The notes under the pieces: generated by a model
What the model was told of the DNA's origin: nothing
What the model saw: the letters and a program-made list of their open reading frames with translations, nothing else
Databases searched by the model: none
Origin: an uncultured Clostridia bacterium
GTDB taxonomy: Bacteria > Bacillota > Clostridia > UBA1381
Direction of reading: 5' to 3'
Length of the DNA stretch: 64,000 nucleotides
Assembly (NCBI GenBank): GCA_934444735.1
Contig: CAKSDE010000002.1
Location: 62,001-126,000 of the forward strand
Position numbers and translations under genes: made by a program
Shown: one piece after another, positions 16,952-27,482 of the stretch
Position numbering within the stretch: position 1 is the first letter of the stretch
How the letters are laid out: each line of letters starts with the position of its first letter

Positions 16952-19579
16952 ATGATAAACCTGAAAAAGATTATAAGCTGCATTTTGGCGATTGCCGTTA
17001 TGAGTTCTTTTTCCGTTGTTCTTGCGGACGGTTCGGCGGACGTGTATACGGAAGAGGCGAACATATTAAAGACGCTCGGAATATATTCCGCACAGAAAAA
17101 CAAAAACGAGGCGATAACTCAAAAAGAGTTCATGCAGATTACGGCAAAAATATTCGGTAAGGATTTTGATAAAAAATATTACACACAGCTCGGAATACTT
17201 CCTTTTTCAAACGGGAAATATGACGAGGAGGAATCGGTTCCGTATTATGACGCACTTAGGGCTATGGTTATAATTACCGGATATGATTATTTTGCCAAGA
17301 CCGGCGGCGGATTCCCGCAGGGGTATTTAAAAATCGCCGATGAATGTAAAATTACCGACGGTGTAAAAATCACCGATGAAAGCGCGATAACACGTGCCGA
17401 GGCGATAAAGATAGTTTTTAATACGCTTGATGTTGATATGATGGTAAGAGCAAAGGTGTGGGGTACGGAAAGTACATACGAAGTAAAAGAGGGCGAAAAC
17501 CTTTTTAAGAGCACCTTTAATATATATGAAGTAAAAGGTATTTTGGAAACCGGCTCGGAGCTTACCATTACCGAAAATAAACCTAAAAAGGGATATGCGG
17601 CGATAGATTCGGTCGAGTATGAGACAAGTCTGGACGTATCCGGCTTTATCGGGGAGGAAGTCCGCGCATATTACAGACAGGAAAAAGGCGAAGATATAGG
17701 AAAGCTTCTTTATTTAAATGAAACCAAAAGAAACAAAATCATAGAAATCGATACTGACGATATTTTATCATACGAAAACAGAAAATATTCTTACGACGAT
17801 TCCCAAAAGACGGTCAATGCCGCACTGGAGATTGACTGTAATATAATCTACAACAGGGAACGCGTCAACCCGAAAAGCGGTGTGGCAATTCCGATGATAC
17901 CGGAAAACGGCAGTCTGCGCCTGATAGATAATGACGGCAACGGAAAGTATGATGTCCTTATTATAAGCGATTATAATTCGTATGTTGCGGAATATGTGAA
18001 TAATCAGCAGAAGTGTATATCGGTAAAATATGAAAATCGTGCAATAACGTTAGATGATGATGTAAAAATCATATCGGCAGCTGCAGAAGTCCCTTTGGCA
18101 AATATAAAGGCAAATGATGTTGTAAATGTGATGCGTGATCTTAAAGGAAATATTTCTTATGTGATTATAACGCAAAACGTCGTAAAAGGAAAAGTGAGAA
18201 GTGCATATACCGAGGACTCCTATAAAAAGGTATTGCTTGATGACGGAGGCGAATACAAATTTATAAAGAGCATCGAAAAGGAAGCACAGAAGATAAAAAC
18301 AGGAGATACGGTTACACTTTATGCGGATATTTCAGGAAGAATCGCAGGGTTTGTGATAAACGGCAATGAAGAAATGAAGCTGGGTTATTTGGTAGATGTG
18401 AAAGACGATGACGAAGAAGAACAGATTAATTTTGATATTGTCGATCTCAACTCGGTTGAAAATATGAAAATACCCAGTGCCGAAAAAATCAAGATTGACG
18501 ATAAGACATATCGTTGGAATGAAGTAAAAGAAAAGCTTCAGCCGGGGAACGGTGAATTTATCGCAAGACTCATACGCTACAGACTGACAGCAGACGGAAA
18601 CCTCCGCGAAATTGATACATATGCTGACAATAATAATACGTTAAGAGAGAATAGTGATGACGGTCTTATAAGATGCTATAGCTGCCCTGTATTAAATAAA
18701 GAGACCGGCGGTCTGCAAGGGTATTATAAGCAGGGAACAAATCAGTTCTTAAAACCGTGGGTTAACTCAAACGGGGTTTTATACAGATGGCAGGAAGCAT
18801 TTTTTGCGGATATATCCTCTACAATTCTTTATATCCCTACCAACAGAAAAGATTATACAAATTACAGCAAAAAGACTATGGGCGATATAAAGAACGGTGT
18901 GCGTATTATTGAGGCGTTCAGAGTGGGTAATTCAAACCTTACGCCGAATATAATTCTTTGGTATGCAGGAGACGGAGTTCAGGCTAACAGCTCCGCCGCT
19001 GTTGTAAACAGAACGGATATAATTTCGAGCGGTGCGTGCATCGTTACAAAAATAAACGCTACCGTAAATGAAGAAGATGAAGCGGTATATGAGATGACGC
19101 TTTTCGGTGAAAACGGAAAAACGGTGATAAATACGGCATCAAGCGAGCTTTTAGATAGCTGTGTAACAGTTAAAAAAGGTGACATAATAAGATACGGTAC
19201 AGACGGAAAGAACAGGATTATCGGAATTACGGTGGAGGCATCCATTAAAGATATGAAAGCCGCAAAGGGGTATGAATCGGATCTTTCGGCAACGGTTGAA
19301 TCAAGATATATTTACGGCACGGCATATGAGCGTTTCGGTGATTTTGTGGCATTGGTTACAAAAGATCCGGCAAGCGGGATTGTTGATGACGATCTGTATA
19401 ATTTTAAGATTGACACGGCACAAACGATTGTTTATGACGCAGAAAAGGGCATTGCCGAAAAGGGGACAAAAAACGATGTCTATGATTATATAACTGCCGG
19501 AGGGAAAGATTATTCAAGAATGTATGTGCGTACAAGTTACGGCGAAGCAAAGGTTATCTTTATAATAAATAACATTTAA
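16952..19579 (+). CDS. Large secreted protein with N-terminal SLH-like region
   Basis: The 875-residue product starts at the ATG at 16952, 18 bp after the previous stop and with AAAGGAA upstream; an in-frame ATG at 16934 lacks a site. A signal peptide (about residues 1-26) is followed by SLH-like repeats in the first ~170 residues (ILKTLGIY..., ITQKEFMQI, ITRAEAIKIVF), somewhat degenerate. The remaining ~700 residues consist of beta-rich domains with regular short charged segments and no enzymatic motif that I recognise. Similar large N-terminal SLH proteins are found on the surface of S-layer-bearing Clostridia. Together with its neighbour it probably builds the cell-surface layer for this cluster. 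Confidence 0.72.
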   Translation: MINLKKIISCILAIAVMSSFSVVLADGSADVYTEEANILKTLGIYSAQKNKNEAITQKEFMQITAKIFGKDFDKKYYTQLGILPFSNGKYDEEESVPYYDALRAMVIITGYDYFAKTGGGFPQGYLKIADECKITDGVKITDESAITRAEAIKIVFNTLDVDMMVRAKVWGTESTYEVKEGENLFKSTFNIYEVKGILETGSELTITENKPKKGYAAIDSVEYETSLDVSGFIGEEVRAYYRQEKGEDIGKLLYLNETKRNKIIEIDTDDILSYENRKYSYDDSQKTVNAALEIDCNIIYNRERVNPKSGVAIPMIPENGSLRLIDNDGNGKYDVLIISDYNSYVAEYVNNQQKCISVKYENRAITLDDDVKIISAAAEVPLANIKANDVVNVMRDLKGNISYVIITQNVVKGKVRSAYTEDSYKKVLLDDGGEYKFIKSIEKEAQKIKTGDTVTLYADISGRIAGFVINGNEEMKLGYLVDVKDDDEEEQINFDIVDLNSVENMKIPSAEKIKIDDKTYRWNEVKEKLQPGNGEFIARLIRYRLTADGNLREIDTYADNNNTLRENSDDGLIRCYSCPVLNKETGGLQGYYKQGTNQFLKPWVNSNGVLYRWQEAFFADISSTILYIPTNRKDYTNYSKKTMGDIKNGVRIIEAFRVGNSNLTPNIILWYAGDGVQANSSAAVVNRTDIISSGACIVTKINATVNEEDEAVYEMTLFGENGKTVINTASSELLDSCVTVKKGDIIRYGTDGKNRIIGITVEASIKDMKAAKGYESDLSATVESRYIYGTAYERFGDFVALVTKDPASGIVDDDLYNFKIDTAQTIVYDAEKGIAEKGTKNDVYDYITAGGKDYSRMYVRTSYGEAKVIFIINNI

Positions 19580-19592
19580 GGAGGGAACATAA

Positions 19593-21311
19593 GTGAAAAA
19601 TAAACTGATTTTACCTGTTGTGCTTACGGCAATATGTGCCGGAACAAGCGCATTTGCCGGCGAGGCGCTTATTATGAACGAAGAATTTGATAATCTGTCG
19701 GCATGGGCGCAGAAAGCATATACGGGAAGTATCGAAAGTGCGGACGGAAAACTCTCGTTTGATACGAAAACATCAAGCGATGAACTTAAAGTTTATAAAT
19801 ATAACGGAACCAATTCACCTACATATTTTCAGACGCCCATAGGGGAAATTTACAAATTTGAAACTCAGATACAGATTTCGGACTTTTTTGAGGGCGGCAT
19901 TGAAAACGGACACACTGCCAAAATTGATATATATAACCAGGTAACAAAGGCACGATACGAGCTTGCGGTTTATATCGAAAAGGACGGACTGTATGCTTTG
20001 GGAAATAACGGTGTGCAAAATATCTGTAAAAAGGAGATAGACAACGAGGCGCACATCTACAGCTTTGAGGTAGGAGAGGGCTTTGCCGAGATTTATATGG
20101 ACGGTGATTTCATCTATTCATATGATCTTCCGAAGTTAAAAGACGGCAGAGATGATTTGCAGATTACCGCAAAAGGCAGTGCGGAGGACAGCGTAAAATT
20201 TGACGTATCGTATGCCAAGCTAAGCAAGGTGGTTGGTGATAAGCTGATCTTTGATGACGTTACGGGCACGGATAATCTGCATTATTTTGATAATATCGAA
20301 TATAAAGAATATGACGGCTTGTTTTTCGGGAATAATGCGCAGCTTGATCTGATAGATCCGGAAAAAGACGGTTTTATCGTCTATAAAATCCCGGACGGTG
20401 CAACGATGACGGGCTTTACCTTTAATATGAGAAAACACCCGAATGCACAGGCAGAGGTATATATAAACACTTCAAAGGACGGAATTAACTGGACGAAGGA
20501 TTATATCTCAACCGAGTATACATATGCATGGTTTTATGCAAACGGCGGTCACAGATATACAATCACCCCGGGAAAAATTGATCTGTCCAATGCACAGTAT
20601 GTGAGGATACATATTAAAAAAGGTACGGTATCAACCGGCGGTGTCGCAATCGAAACGTCGCCGTCTTTGATATGTGCCGAGGTTTACTATACAACACCGG
20701 CATTTAAAAATATCAAAATAAACGGTGCGGTAGTCGAGGACGGCGCAAAAATTTCGGCAAATGTGAGTGAAATAACAGCTGAATTTACAGCGGATATAGA
20801 CGCAGAGAGTATCAAAGACGCGGTATTTGTAAAATCGGGGAGCAGCGAGCTTGATACAAAGGTAAGCGCTGACGGAAAAACATTGAAAATTGAGCTGAAA
20901 GATGCGTTGGATTACGGCGCGGATATAACTTTTTCGATATTTGACGATCTTTTGTCCAAGTCCGGTTCAAAATATGAAAAGCTCCCGGTAAACTATACAT
21001 TTTCAACCTACCCGTATGACTTTAACCTTGATAATGTAGACGTTTTTGAGGATGCGGGAAATGTCAGAGTATCGGCAGATGTGGAAAATACTTCGGGTGA
21101 TAAAAAGACGGTTGAATTTATCGTAATCGGATATAAGGACGGAATTATGACGGGGTTTGACACGACAAGCGTTGCAATTTCGGATAAGCAAAAGACGACC
21201 GTAAGCCTTAACTGTGATTTAAAGGACGCAAAAAGCATTGAAGTTATGCTTTGGGACAGTTTAGAGGATATGACGGTTCTTACAGAAAAATTTGTAAAAA
21301 ACATTATATAA
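19593..21311 (+). CDS. Secreted multi-module protein sharing modules with its downstream neighbour
   Basis: The start is a GTG at 19593 behind AAGGAGGGAA. The 572-residue product has a signal peptide (about 1-22), module A (about 26-215, a concanavalin/LamG-like set of strands beginning NEEFDNLSAW), module B (about 216-370, beginning LIFDDVTGTDN and including IPDGATMTGF and SPSLICAEVYY), an Ig-like module (about 372-470, with NGAVVEDGAKI) and a C-terminal module (about 473-572) that ends without an anchor. Modules A, B and the C-terminal one recur in the next gene. No catalytic residues are evident. It is probably a glycan-binding or adhesive protein; this is inferred from the fold pattern only. 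Confidence 0.66.
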   Translation: MKNKLILPVVLTAICAGTSAFAGEALIMNEEFDNLSAWAQKAYTGSIESADGKLSFDTKTSSDELKVYKYNGTNSPTYFQTPIGEIYKFETQIQISDFFEGGIENGHTAKIDIYNQVTKARYELAVYIEKDGLYALGNNGVQNICKKEIDNEAHIYSFEVGEGFAEIYMDGDFIYSYDLPKLKDGRDDLQITAKGSAEDSVKFDVSYAKLSKVVGDKLIFDDVTGTDNLHYFDNIEYKEYDGLFFGNNAQLDLIDPEKDGFIVYKIPDGATMTGFTFNMRKHPNAQAEVYINTSKDGINWTKDYISTEYTYAWFYANGGHRYTITPGKIDLSNAQYVRIHIKKGTVSTGGVAIETSPSLICAEVYYTTPAFKNIKINGAVVEDGAKISANVSEITAEFTADIDAESIKDAVFVKSGSSELDTKVSADGKTLKIELKDALDYGADITFSIFDDLLSKSGSKYEKLPVNYTFSTYPYDFNLDNVDVFEDAGNVRVSADVENTSGDKKTVEFIVIGYKDGIMTGFDTTSVAISDKQKTTVSLNCDLKDAKSIEVMLWDSLEDMTVLTEKFVKNII

Positions 21312-21343
21312 AAATGTTTTAAAAATAAAGGAGGAAATAAAAA

Positions 21344-24010
21344 ATGAAAAAACTACTGGCTACAATTATTGCGGCAGGGGCAATTGCCGCAACGGTGCTT
21401 GGAGCGTCAGCAAGCGAAAATGTTGTATATGAGGAAACTTTTAACAACGAGACCACCACGCTTTGGGGGTGGAGCACGGAAAATAACTCGGTTAAAAAGT
21501 ATACCGGGTATGCGGAGTTTAACACAAGCGGATTGGGTTCTGAGGCGGCGTTATCAAAAGCAAACGGCGTATCAAACGCGCATATTCTCTCAAATACAAT
21601 TGCCGATCACTACAGAACAAACACCTCAATTAACATGAGAAAAGCCGTAGAGAAGAACATGGCTGACAATGTCTGGGTTTACAAGCAGGAAACCTATAAT
21701 ACAAAGTATAATATGTCATATGCTGTCTGCTATGACAGTATATGGGTGTATGACAGTAACAAAAACTGGGTTAAGGGAATAGACATCACAAACAGCAGTG
21801 ATGTATTGAGCAATTTTACGGATAATTTTATTGCTCAGGCATCTATTCCTTATGAAATCAGCGTCGAGGTTGAAGGTGCTTCGGCAAAAATCACCGTAGA
21901 ACATTCAGGAAAGAGCTACATATATTCATGGATTATGCCGGGAACATCGTCGAGCGGACCGGACAAAATGAATAACATAAGAATGAGCTCGAACAGCAAG
22001 GGATTTGGCGGATATAACATGGTAAGAATTGATGACGTTAAAATAACCAATATTTTTGATAATGAAGTTATATTTGATGATGTAACTGCTGCGGATTTTT
22101 CGGGAAGAACATACGGAAGCAATGTGCAGGCTGAGGATTTTACAAATTATATATGGGCAGATAAACAGTTGAATTTATCACTTAAAGACAGATCTGTAAG
22201 CACCGAGGGAACCGAGGCAAATACGATTTATTATACTATTCCCGATGGCGCAATAGTGGATAACTTTTATGCGTTTACGATAACACCGCAGGGGGTTCAG
22301 GAAGTGGTCTTTTACGGTGTAAAAAACGGCAATAAAACAAAGCTTACAACATCGTCAAATGTAGTTTACGTTACTCAGTGGGGACGTCACTATTATATGC
22401 CATCGGATATTTCGGCAAACGAATATGACGGTATTGCGGTTGAGCTTGGCGGCGCAGGCGGTACGGCAGGTTCGACTCTTGTGTCGATGCAGATAGAATA
22501 TGAAATACCGCCTGAATTTTATCCTTTAAATGCATCAAAAGAAGAAGTAATTATTGATGATGACTTTAAGGTTCAGAGATGGCATCACGAAGCTGCAAAT
22601 CTTGTTGAATTCCCGGGTTGGTGCGCAAGCTTTAATTCAAAAAATGCAAGCGATGCAACAATGAAAATTTCAAAAATATGGAGAATGGGAACGGATCAGC
22701 AAATTTACTCCGCAACACAGATGCTTATGGGCGTAATAGGCGATAATTATAGGGACTACACAGAGTATAATATACAAAAGCTTATTAAGGAAAACGATGT
22801 TGCAAACGGCGGATTCGGTCTTAAGAAAACGATAGTAAACGGAAAGTATGAAATGGCATATGCCGTTTGCTATGACGGTATATATGTAAAGGACAGCACG
22901 GGCTGGAAGAAGGTAAAGGATATAGTAAATCCGACAAATCTTTATGAAGATATAAATGATTTCAGTGCATCGGTTGATTATTTTATGACTGTTGAAGTTA
23001 AAGGCAAAGAGGCAACTCTTGCGGCAAAATATCAGGATGAAAAGTCCGGAGCATTAAAAACATTTAATTACACATGGGAAATGCCTGCAACCGCTTCATT
23101 TAACGATGTAAGAATAGAATCATATGTTAAAGACGCGGCAAACGGCAGAACAATGATTTTTACAAAACAAACAAAGCTTATAAATATACATGCAGATCTG
23201 ACAATTGCGGACGATGCACAGAAAAAATACGAAGGCGTTATCTACGGCTCGAATGTGCAGCTCTCGGCAATAAGCGGATATTCGCAGAATAAGGTTATCT
23301 CGCTTGTAAACTACCCGTCGGGAACTCCGACAACGGATGATCTTGTTGCAGCAGAGCAGAACAACTACGTAATTTACGCAGCACCAGAGGGCGGACATCT
23401 GACAGATTTCTATTTCACAAGAAGAATGGCAAACACTGCGCAGGGAGCAATATATATCGATTTGATCAGTGACAGCGGAGAAACAAATCATCATATCCGT
23501 CTTGAAGAAAAGACACATTATAAAACAAATGCAGTATATTTGGTTCCGGGACACGTATATTACTACACAGCAACAGATGAACTGAAGCAATTGTTAGCGG
23601 GCGGCGAGTACAATAAACTGAAGATTATATTGAGCTTTAACGGCGGCGGGCAGGTTGCAACGGCAAACTCACCGTCACTTATGAGAGCAAGCGTAAGCTA
23701 TCAGGTACCCGATCCGTATGAGTTGAAAGACGCATACTTTGAATCATTCGATGGTAATGTTACACTTTATGCAGACGTAACAAAAAATCTTTCAAGCGCT
23801 CCGAATTTCAGAGTATTTATCGCGTCATATGATGAAAAAGGCGCTTTGGTTGACGCTGCAATGTCTGATGAAATAACTGTTACAACAGGTCTTGTATCAA
23901 GCCCGACAATCAAAGACGGCGCAACGCACAAAGCATTCATCTGGCAGACCGATTCGACCGGAAATACAACAATGGTACCGATATTCCCGACTGTAACGGA
24001 TGGGGAATAA
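21344..24010 (+). CDS. Secreted protein with internally duplicated module pair
   Basis: The 888-residue protein has a signal peptide (about 1-24) and two copies of a module A/B pair. Module A lies at about 26-240 and 403-615: both hold a Y-x-x-x-Y-A-V-C-Y-D-x-I motif with K-Y-x-M before it, and a Y-x-W-x-M-P segment. Module B lies at about 241-402 and 617-788: both hold Y-G-S-N-V-Q, a short Y-x-x-P-x-G-A/G segment and a final strand ending Y-x-x-P. A C-terminal module follows at about 789-888. The B modules also match the upstream gene. AAAGGAGG precedes the ATG. It is probably a non-catalytic, surface-acting binding protein; no known family was recognised. Confidence 0.66.
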   Translation: MKKLLATIIAAGAIAATVLGASASENVVYEETFNNETTTLWGWSTENNSVKKYTGYAEFNTSGLGSEAALSKANGVSNAHILSNTIADHYRTNTSINMRKAVEKNMADNVWVYKQETYNTKYNMSYAVCYDSIWVYDSNKNWVKGIDITNSSDVLSNFTDNFIAQASIPYEISVEVEGASAKITVEHSGKSYIYSWIMPGTSSSGPDKMNNIRMSSNSKGFGGYNMVRIDDVKITNIFDNEVIFDDVTAADFSGRTYGSNVQAEDFTNYIWADKQLNLSLKDRSVSTEGTEANTIYYTIPDGAIVDNFYAFTITPQGVQEVVFYGVKNGNKTKLTTSSNVVYVTQWGRHYYMPSDISANEYDGIAVELGGAGGTAGSTLVSMQIEYEIPPEFYPLNASKEEVIIDDDFKVQRWHHEAANLVEFPGWCASFNSKNASDATMKISKIWRMGTDQQIYSATQMLMGVIGDNYRDYTEYNIQKLIKENDVANGGFGLKKTIVNGKYEMAYAVCYDGIYVKDSTGWKKVKDIVNPTNLYEDINDFSASVDYFMTVEVKGKEATLAAKYQDEKSGALKTFNYTWEMPATASFNDVRIESYVKDAANGRTMIFTKQTKLINIHADLTIADDAQKKYEGVIYGSNVQLSAISGYSQNKVISLVNYPSGTPTTDDLVAAEQNNYVIYAAPEGGHLTDFYFTRRMANTAQGAIYIDLISDSGETNHHIRLEEKTHYKTNAVYLVPGHVYYYTATDELKQLLAGGEYNKLKIILSFNGGGQVATANSPSLMRASVSYQVPDPYELKDAYFESFDGNVTLYADVTKNLSSAPNFRVFIASYDEKGALVDAAMSDEITVTTGLVSSPTIKDGATHKAFIWQTDSTGNTTMVPIFPTVTDGE

Positions 24011-24027
24011 TAAAACAGGAGAAAATA

Positions 24028-26055
24028 ATGAGGAAAAGAAAATTTAAGATGCTTTTTGTAACAGTCCTTTCCTTAAGTTTAACAACCGGAGTCGTTGCCC
24101 TTGGGGCAGACTCCGACGTTGTTTTAAATGAGGGAGAGAGGATATTTGTTTCAAATGACGGCAACGATAAAGCTTCCGGAACGGAGGCTAAGCCTTTTGC
24201 GACGATTGAAAAAGCACAGGCAAGAGCTGCGCTTTATAAAAAGAGGGGCAGAGAAAAGATAACGATATATCTGCGCGGTGGTGAATACGGCGCATTTTCC
24301 TTGGGTGCGGATCAGAGCGGAGACGATACAACACAGATAATTTATAAGGCATATCCGGGCGAAGAGGTAAGAATAAATGTCGGAGCGACACTTGAAAATC
24401 CGATTGTTGCCGATGATTCGGTAACGGCAAGAATCCCCGAGTCTGCAAGGGCGAGTATCTTGACATACGATCTTTCAGGGATAAATTCGGATTGGTCGCT
24501 TAGAGGTATGGAAAACGGCGAGAATATAAAGATGTGCTCCGAGCTTTACTTAGACGGTGAGAGTATGCGTATTGCAAGATGGCCGAACGAGGGATATTTT
24601 AGAATAAGCGGAATGGGTACGGTTTCAAACCAAGTTCTGACCTTTTCGGATCCCCAAAAGCCGTCGCTTTGGAAAAATAACTCAAATGCATGGGTTGCGG
24701 GGTTTAGGTCGGCAGACTGGGATTTTGTCAGAAAAAGCGTTACCGACATAACCGACAGCTCTCTGAATTTGGGAGACGCTTTTAAGAATACGTCAAGAAT
24801 TTATTTTTACAATATCCCCGAAGAACTGGATCAGCCGGGAGAATATTATATAGACAAGACAACGAAAAAGCTGTATTTTTATCCGCCGGCGGGCGCAGAA
24901 GGCAAAAGATTGGTATTATCTTTGGGGGATAATGCGATTTTAGTTCAGAGATGTCAGAACATAAGCTTTGAGGATTTGATAATCGAGGGCGCAATGGGAA
25001 ACGGGATATATATTGAGTATTCCGATAACGTCAATGTCAAAAACTGCATCATAAGAGATTGCGGAGTGAGCGGCGTTGTATATTCCGAGAGTAAAAACTC
25101 GGTTGCAAGGGATAATCATGTTTATAATGTGGGCGCATGCGGTATGCGTGTTATGCAGTATACATATTTGCAGGAGCTTATCGAGGGAAATGTACTTATA
25201 ACCAATAACCGTATTCATGATTTCGGCAAAACCACAGGAACATACGCGCCGGGCATTAAAATCGAAGGTGTTTCGAACACCGTTTCTCATAATGAAATAT
25301 ATAATTATCAGCATACCGGGATAATGTTTTCGGGAAATGAGAATATTTTTGAGTATAACGATATACATGACATTTTAACGGCAACAAATGACGCAGGTGC
25401 GATATATTGCGGCAGAACGTGGATTTCAAGAGGCAATATTTTAAGGTACAATTATATTCATGACTGCGTATCGAATGTAGGAAAGTCGATTATCGGGATA
25501 TACTTAGACGATATGATGGCGGACGTTAACTGTTACGGGAATATTATAGACAATGTAAGCTGCGGATTTTTGCTGGGCGGCGGACATGATAATGTTATAA
25601 CGAATAATATTATCGCAAACACAAAAGGAATTTCGCCGTCTACGGCGTCGATTTCCGCCGACAGCCGCGGGACGGAAAAATGGTATGCCGCAAACTTCGA
25701 TATGAGCGGAGGGAAGGTGTACCGGAAATATTGCACGTATATAAAGGAATTTATAGACAGGCATTGTCTTACATCAAATGCATGGCTTGCAAAGTATCCG
25801 AATCTGCGTGATATTTTGTCAAAGGATTTCAGAGAACCGCAGAATAACACGATAACCAATAACATTATATACAAGCATAATGCTATCTCGATTGCTGATA
25901 ATGTTGTGAAAAACGGCAAGGTGCAAAATAATAAGGTATTTACGGAGAATCCGGGATTTACCGATCCCGAAAACGGGGATTACAGTTTCAGCGGTGAAAT
26001 ATTGGAAGGATTTTTGCCTATACCGTGTGAACAGATTGGCATAATTGAAGGGTGA
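24028..26055 (+). CDS. Secreted right-handed beta-helix protein (candidate polysaccharide-active enzyme)
   Basis: The 675-residue product has a signal peptide (about 1-27) and starts its mature part with IFVSNDGNDKASGTEAKPF, the typical 'VS..G.D...GT...PF.TI..A' entry of secreted beta-helix proteins. Beta-helix coils run from about residue 310 to 550 (for example NSVARDNHVYNVG and NTVSHNEIYNYQ), with a conserved block GAIYCGRTW, then YLDDMM and a GGGHDN turn. This block is shared with the larger gene at 27483. Aspartates of the DAGAIY and LDDMM segments are candidate catalytic residues. The family fits lyases or hydrolases acting on acidic or branched polysaccharides. The start follows CAGGAGAAA. 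Confidence 0.74.
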   Translation: MRKRKFKMLFVTVLSLSLTTGVVALGADSDVVLNEGERIFVSNDGNDKASGTEAKPFATIEKAQARAALYKKRGREKITIYLRGGEYGAFSLGADQSGDDTTQIIYKAYPGEEVRINVGATLENPIVADDSVTARIPESARASILTYDLSGINSDWSLRGMENGENIKMCSELYLDGESMRIARWPNEGYFRISGMGTVSNQVLTFSDPQKPSLWKNNSNAWVAGFRSADWDFVRKSVTDITDSSLNLGDAFKNTSRIYFYNIPEELDQPGEYYIDKTTKKLYFYPPAGAEGKRLVLSLGDNAILVQRCQNISFEDLIIEGAMGNGIYIEYSDNVNVKNCIIRDCGVSGVVYSESKNSVARDNHVYNVGACGMRVMQYTYLQELIEGNVLITNNRIHDFGKTTGTYAPGIKIEGVSNTVSHNEIYNYQHTGIMFSGNENIFEYNDIHDILTATNDAGAIYCGRTWISRGNILRYNYIHDCVSNVGKSIIGIYLDDMMADVNCYGNIIDNVSCGFLLGGGHDNVITNNIIANTKGISPSTASISADSRGTEKWYAANFDMSGGKVYRKYCTYIKEFIDRHCLTSNAWLAKYPNLRDILSKDFREPQNNTITNNIIYKHNAISIADNVVKNGKVQNNKVFTENPGFTDPENGDYSFSGEILEGFLPIPCEQIGIIEG

Positions 26056-26062
26056 ATTGTTG

Positions 26063-27460
26063 ATGAGGAAAAAGGTAACATTTTTACTTGCCGCAGGTGT
26101 AGTTCTTGGCGGACTGCTTTGTGCCTGCGGTGAGAAAAAAGAGAAGGAAAGTTACATATGGTATTATCCGGGAGAAACTTTTGTTGATTCAAAAGCGGTA
26201 AATGATGCCGCAAATGAGATATTTGAAAAAAAGCTGGGCGTGAGCGTGAAGATGTCTCCGATAACGCCAAGATATTATGATAACAAGATGAAGCTTTTGA
26301 TCAGCTCGGGTGAAGATTACGATATATGCTTTACTTCAAATTGGACAAATAATTTCCAGAATAATGTCTTGAGCGGAGTGTTTTATCCGATAACCGAATT
26401 GCTCGAAAAAACGCCGGCTCTGGGCGAAACCATTCCCGACTTTGCGTGGGAAGGTACGAAATATAATTCGGATATTTATGCTGTCCCTAATTATCAGGTG
26501 CTTTATGCTCAGAAATCGTTGGTTGTGACAAGCGAAGTGGCTGAAAAATATGGGAGTTATCTGGAAAATATAGAAAATCTGGAGGATCTGGAGCCGTTTT
26601 TTGATAAAGTGTATAGCGAGAACGATGTTAAAAAAGGGCTTTCAAATGATCTGGGACATGATTTTTGGCTGAATAACGAGCAAATTGTCGGTGCTGAGAT
26701 GTTTAGTGTAAAGGTGGGAGACGATAAGGTTTTCTGTTCATATCTTGTGCCGGAATATGAGGACTATATAAATACAATGAGCAGATTCATTAAAAAAGGA
26801 TATGTAGGACAAGATATGTACAGTAATGTGCAAACGGGCGGCGAGCTTATAAGCGCAACGCTTTATAAGCCGGGAGCTTTGAAGTATGATGAGAACGGAA
26901 ACCCGATCAGTGTTAAATATATTGTGCTGGGCGAACCGACAATTTCTCAAAAAGCCGGTGTTTCTGCATTGACTGCGATAAGTAAAGACTGTAAGGATCC
27001 GCTTACGGCATTAAAGGTTATCGAGCTTGTAAATAAAGATAAAGAGCTCTATAATACAATGTGTTTCGGCATAGAGGGAGTTCATTATAAAAAGGAAACG
27101 GAAAACGTGATAACTCTTACCGGTACTCAAAGATATAACTTAAACCGGGATTGGGTTTTCGGAAATCAGTTTAACGCATATTATACCGATGCCGAAAATG
27201 TCGGCAGCTGGGAGGAAACCGAAAAAATTAACCGTGAGGCGGCAAGAGGAAAGCTGTATAATTTCAGATTTGACATAGATAAGGTGAAGGCTGAGATAAC
27301 GATGCTTGAGTCGATCATATCGGAATATAAATATCTGGAAGAAGGCGTTGATGAAATCGGAAATGATTATAATGAGTTCAAAGAAAAACTGATAGATGCC
27401 GGGGCGTTACGGGTGCAGGAAGAAATCCGGCGCCAGATTGATGAATTTCAAAGAAAATAA
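26063..27460 (+). CDS. Extracellular solute-binding lipoprotein of an ABC-type system
   Basis: The 465-residue protein begins MRKKVTFLLAAGVVLGG and has a lipobox LCAC with the lipidated cysteine at about residue 22. The mature part resembles the LplA/YtcQ group of family 1 binding proteins: W-Y-Y-P-G-E near the start, KLLISSGEDYDICFTSNW, and DIYAVPNYQ, with a late segment of charged helices. Such proteins capture oligosaccharides outside the membrane and hand them to two permeases. Here no permease genes flank it, which is unusual. I chose the ATG at 26063, 8 bp after the previous stop, because GAAGGG lies about 10 bp upstream. Confidence 0.8.
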   Translation: MRKKVTFLLAAGVVLGGLLCACGEKKEKESYIWYYPGETFVDSKAVNDAANEIFEKKLGVSVKMSPITPRYYDNKMKLLISSGEDYDICFTSNWTNNFQNNVLSGVFYPITELLEKTPALGETIPDFAWEGTKYNSDIYAVPNYQVLYAQKSLVVTSEVAEKYGSYLENIENLEDLEPFFDKVYSENDVKKGLSNDLGHDFWLNNEQIVGAEMFSVKVGDDKVFCSYLVPEYEDYINTMSRFIKKGYVGQDMYSNVQTGGELISATLYKPGALKYDENGNPISVKYIVLGEPTISQKAGVSALTAISKDCKDPLTALKVIELVNKDKELYNTMCFGIEGVHYKKETENVITLTGTQRYNLNRDWVFGNQFNAYYTDAENVGSWEETEKINREAARGKLYNFRFDIDKVKAEITMLESIISEYKYLEEGVDEIGNDYNEFKEKLIDAGALRVQEEIRRQIDEFQRK

Positions 27461-27482
27461 AAAAAGGATGTGATTTTTAAAG

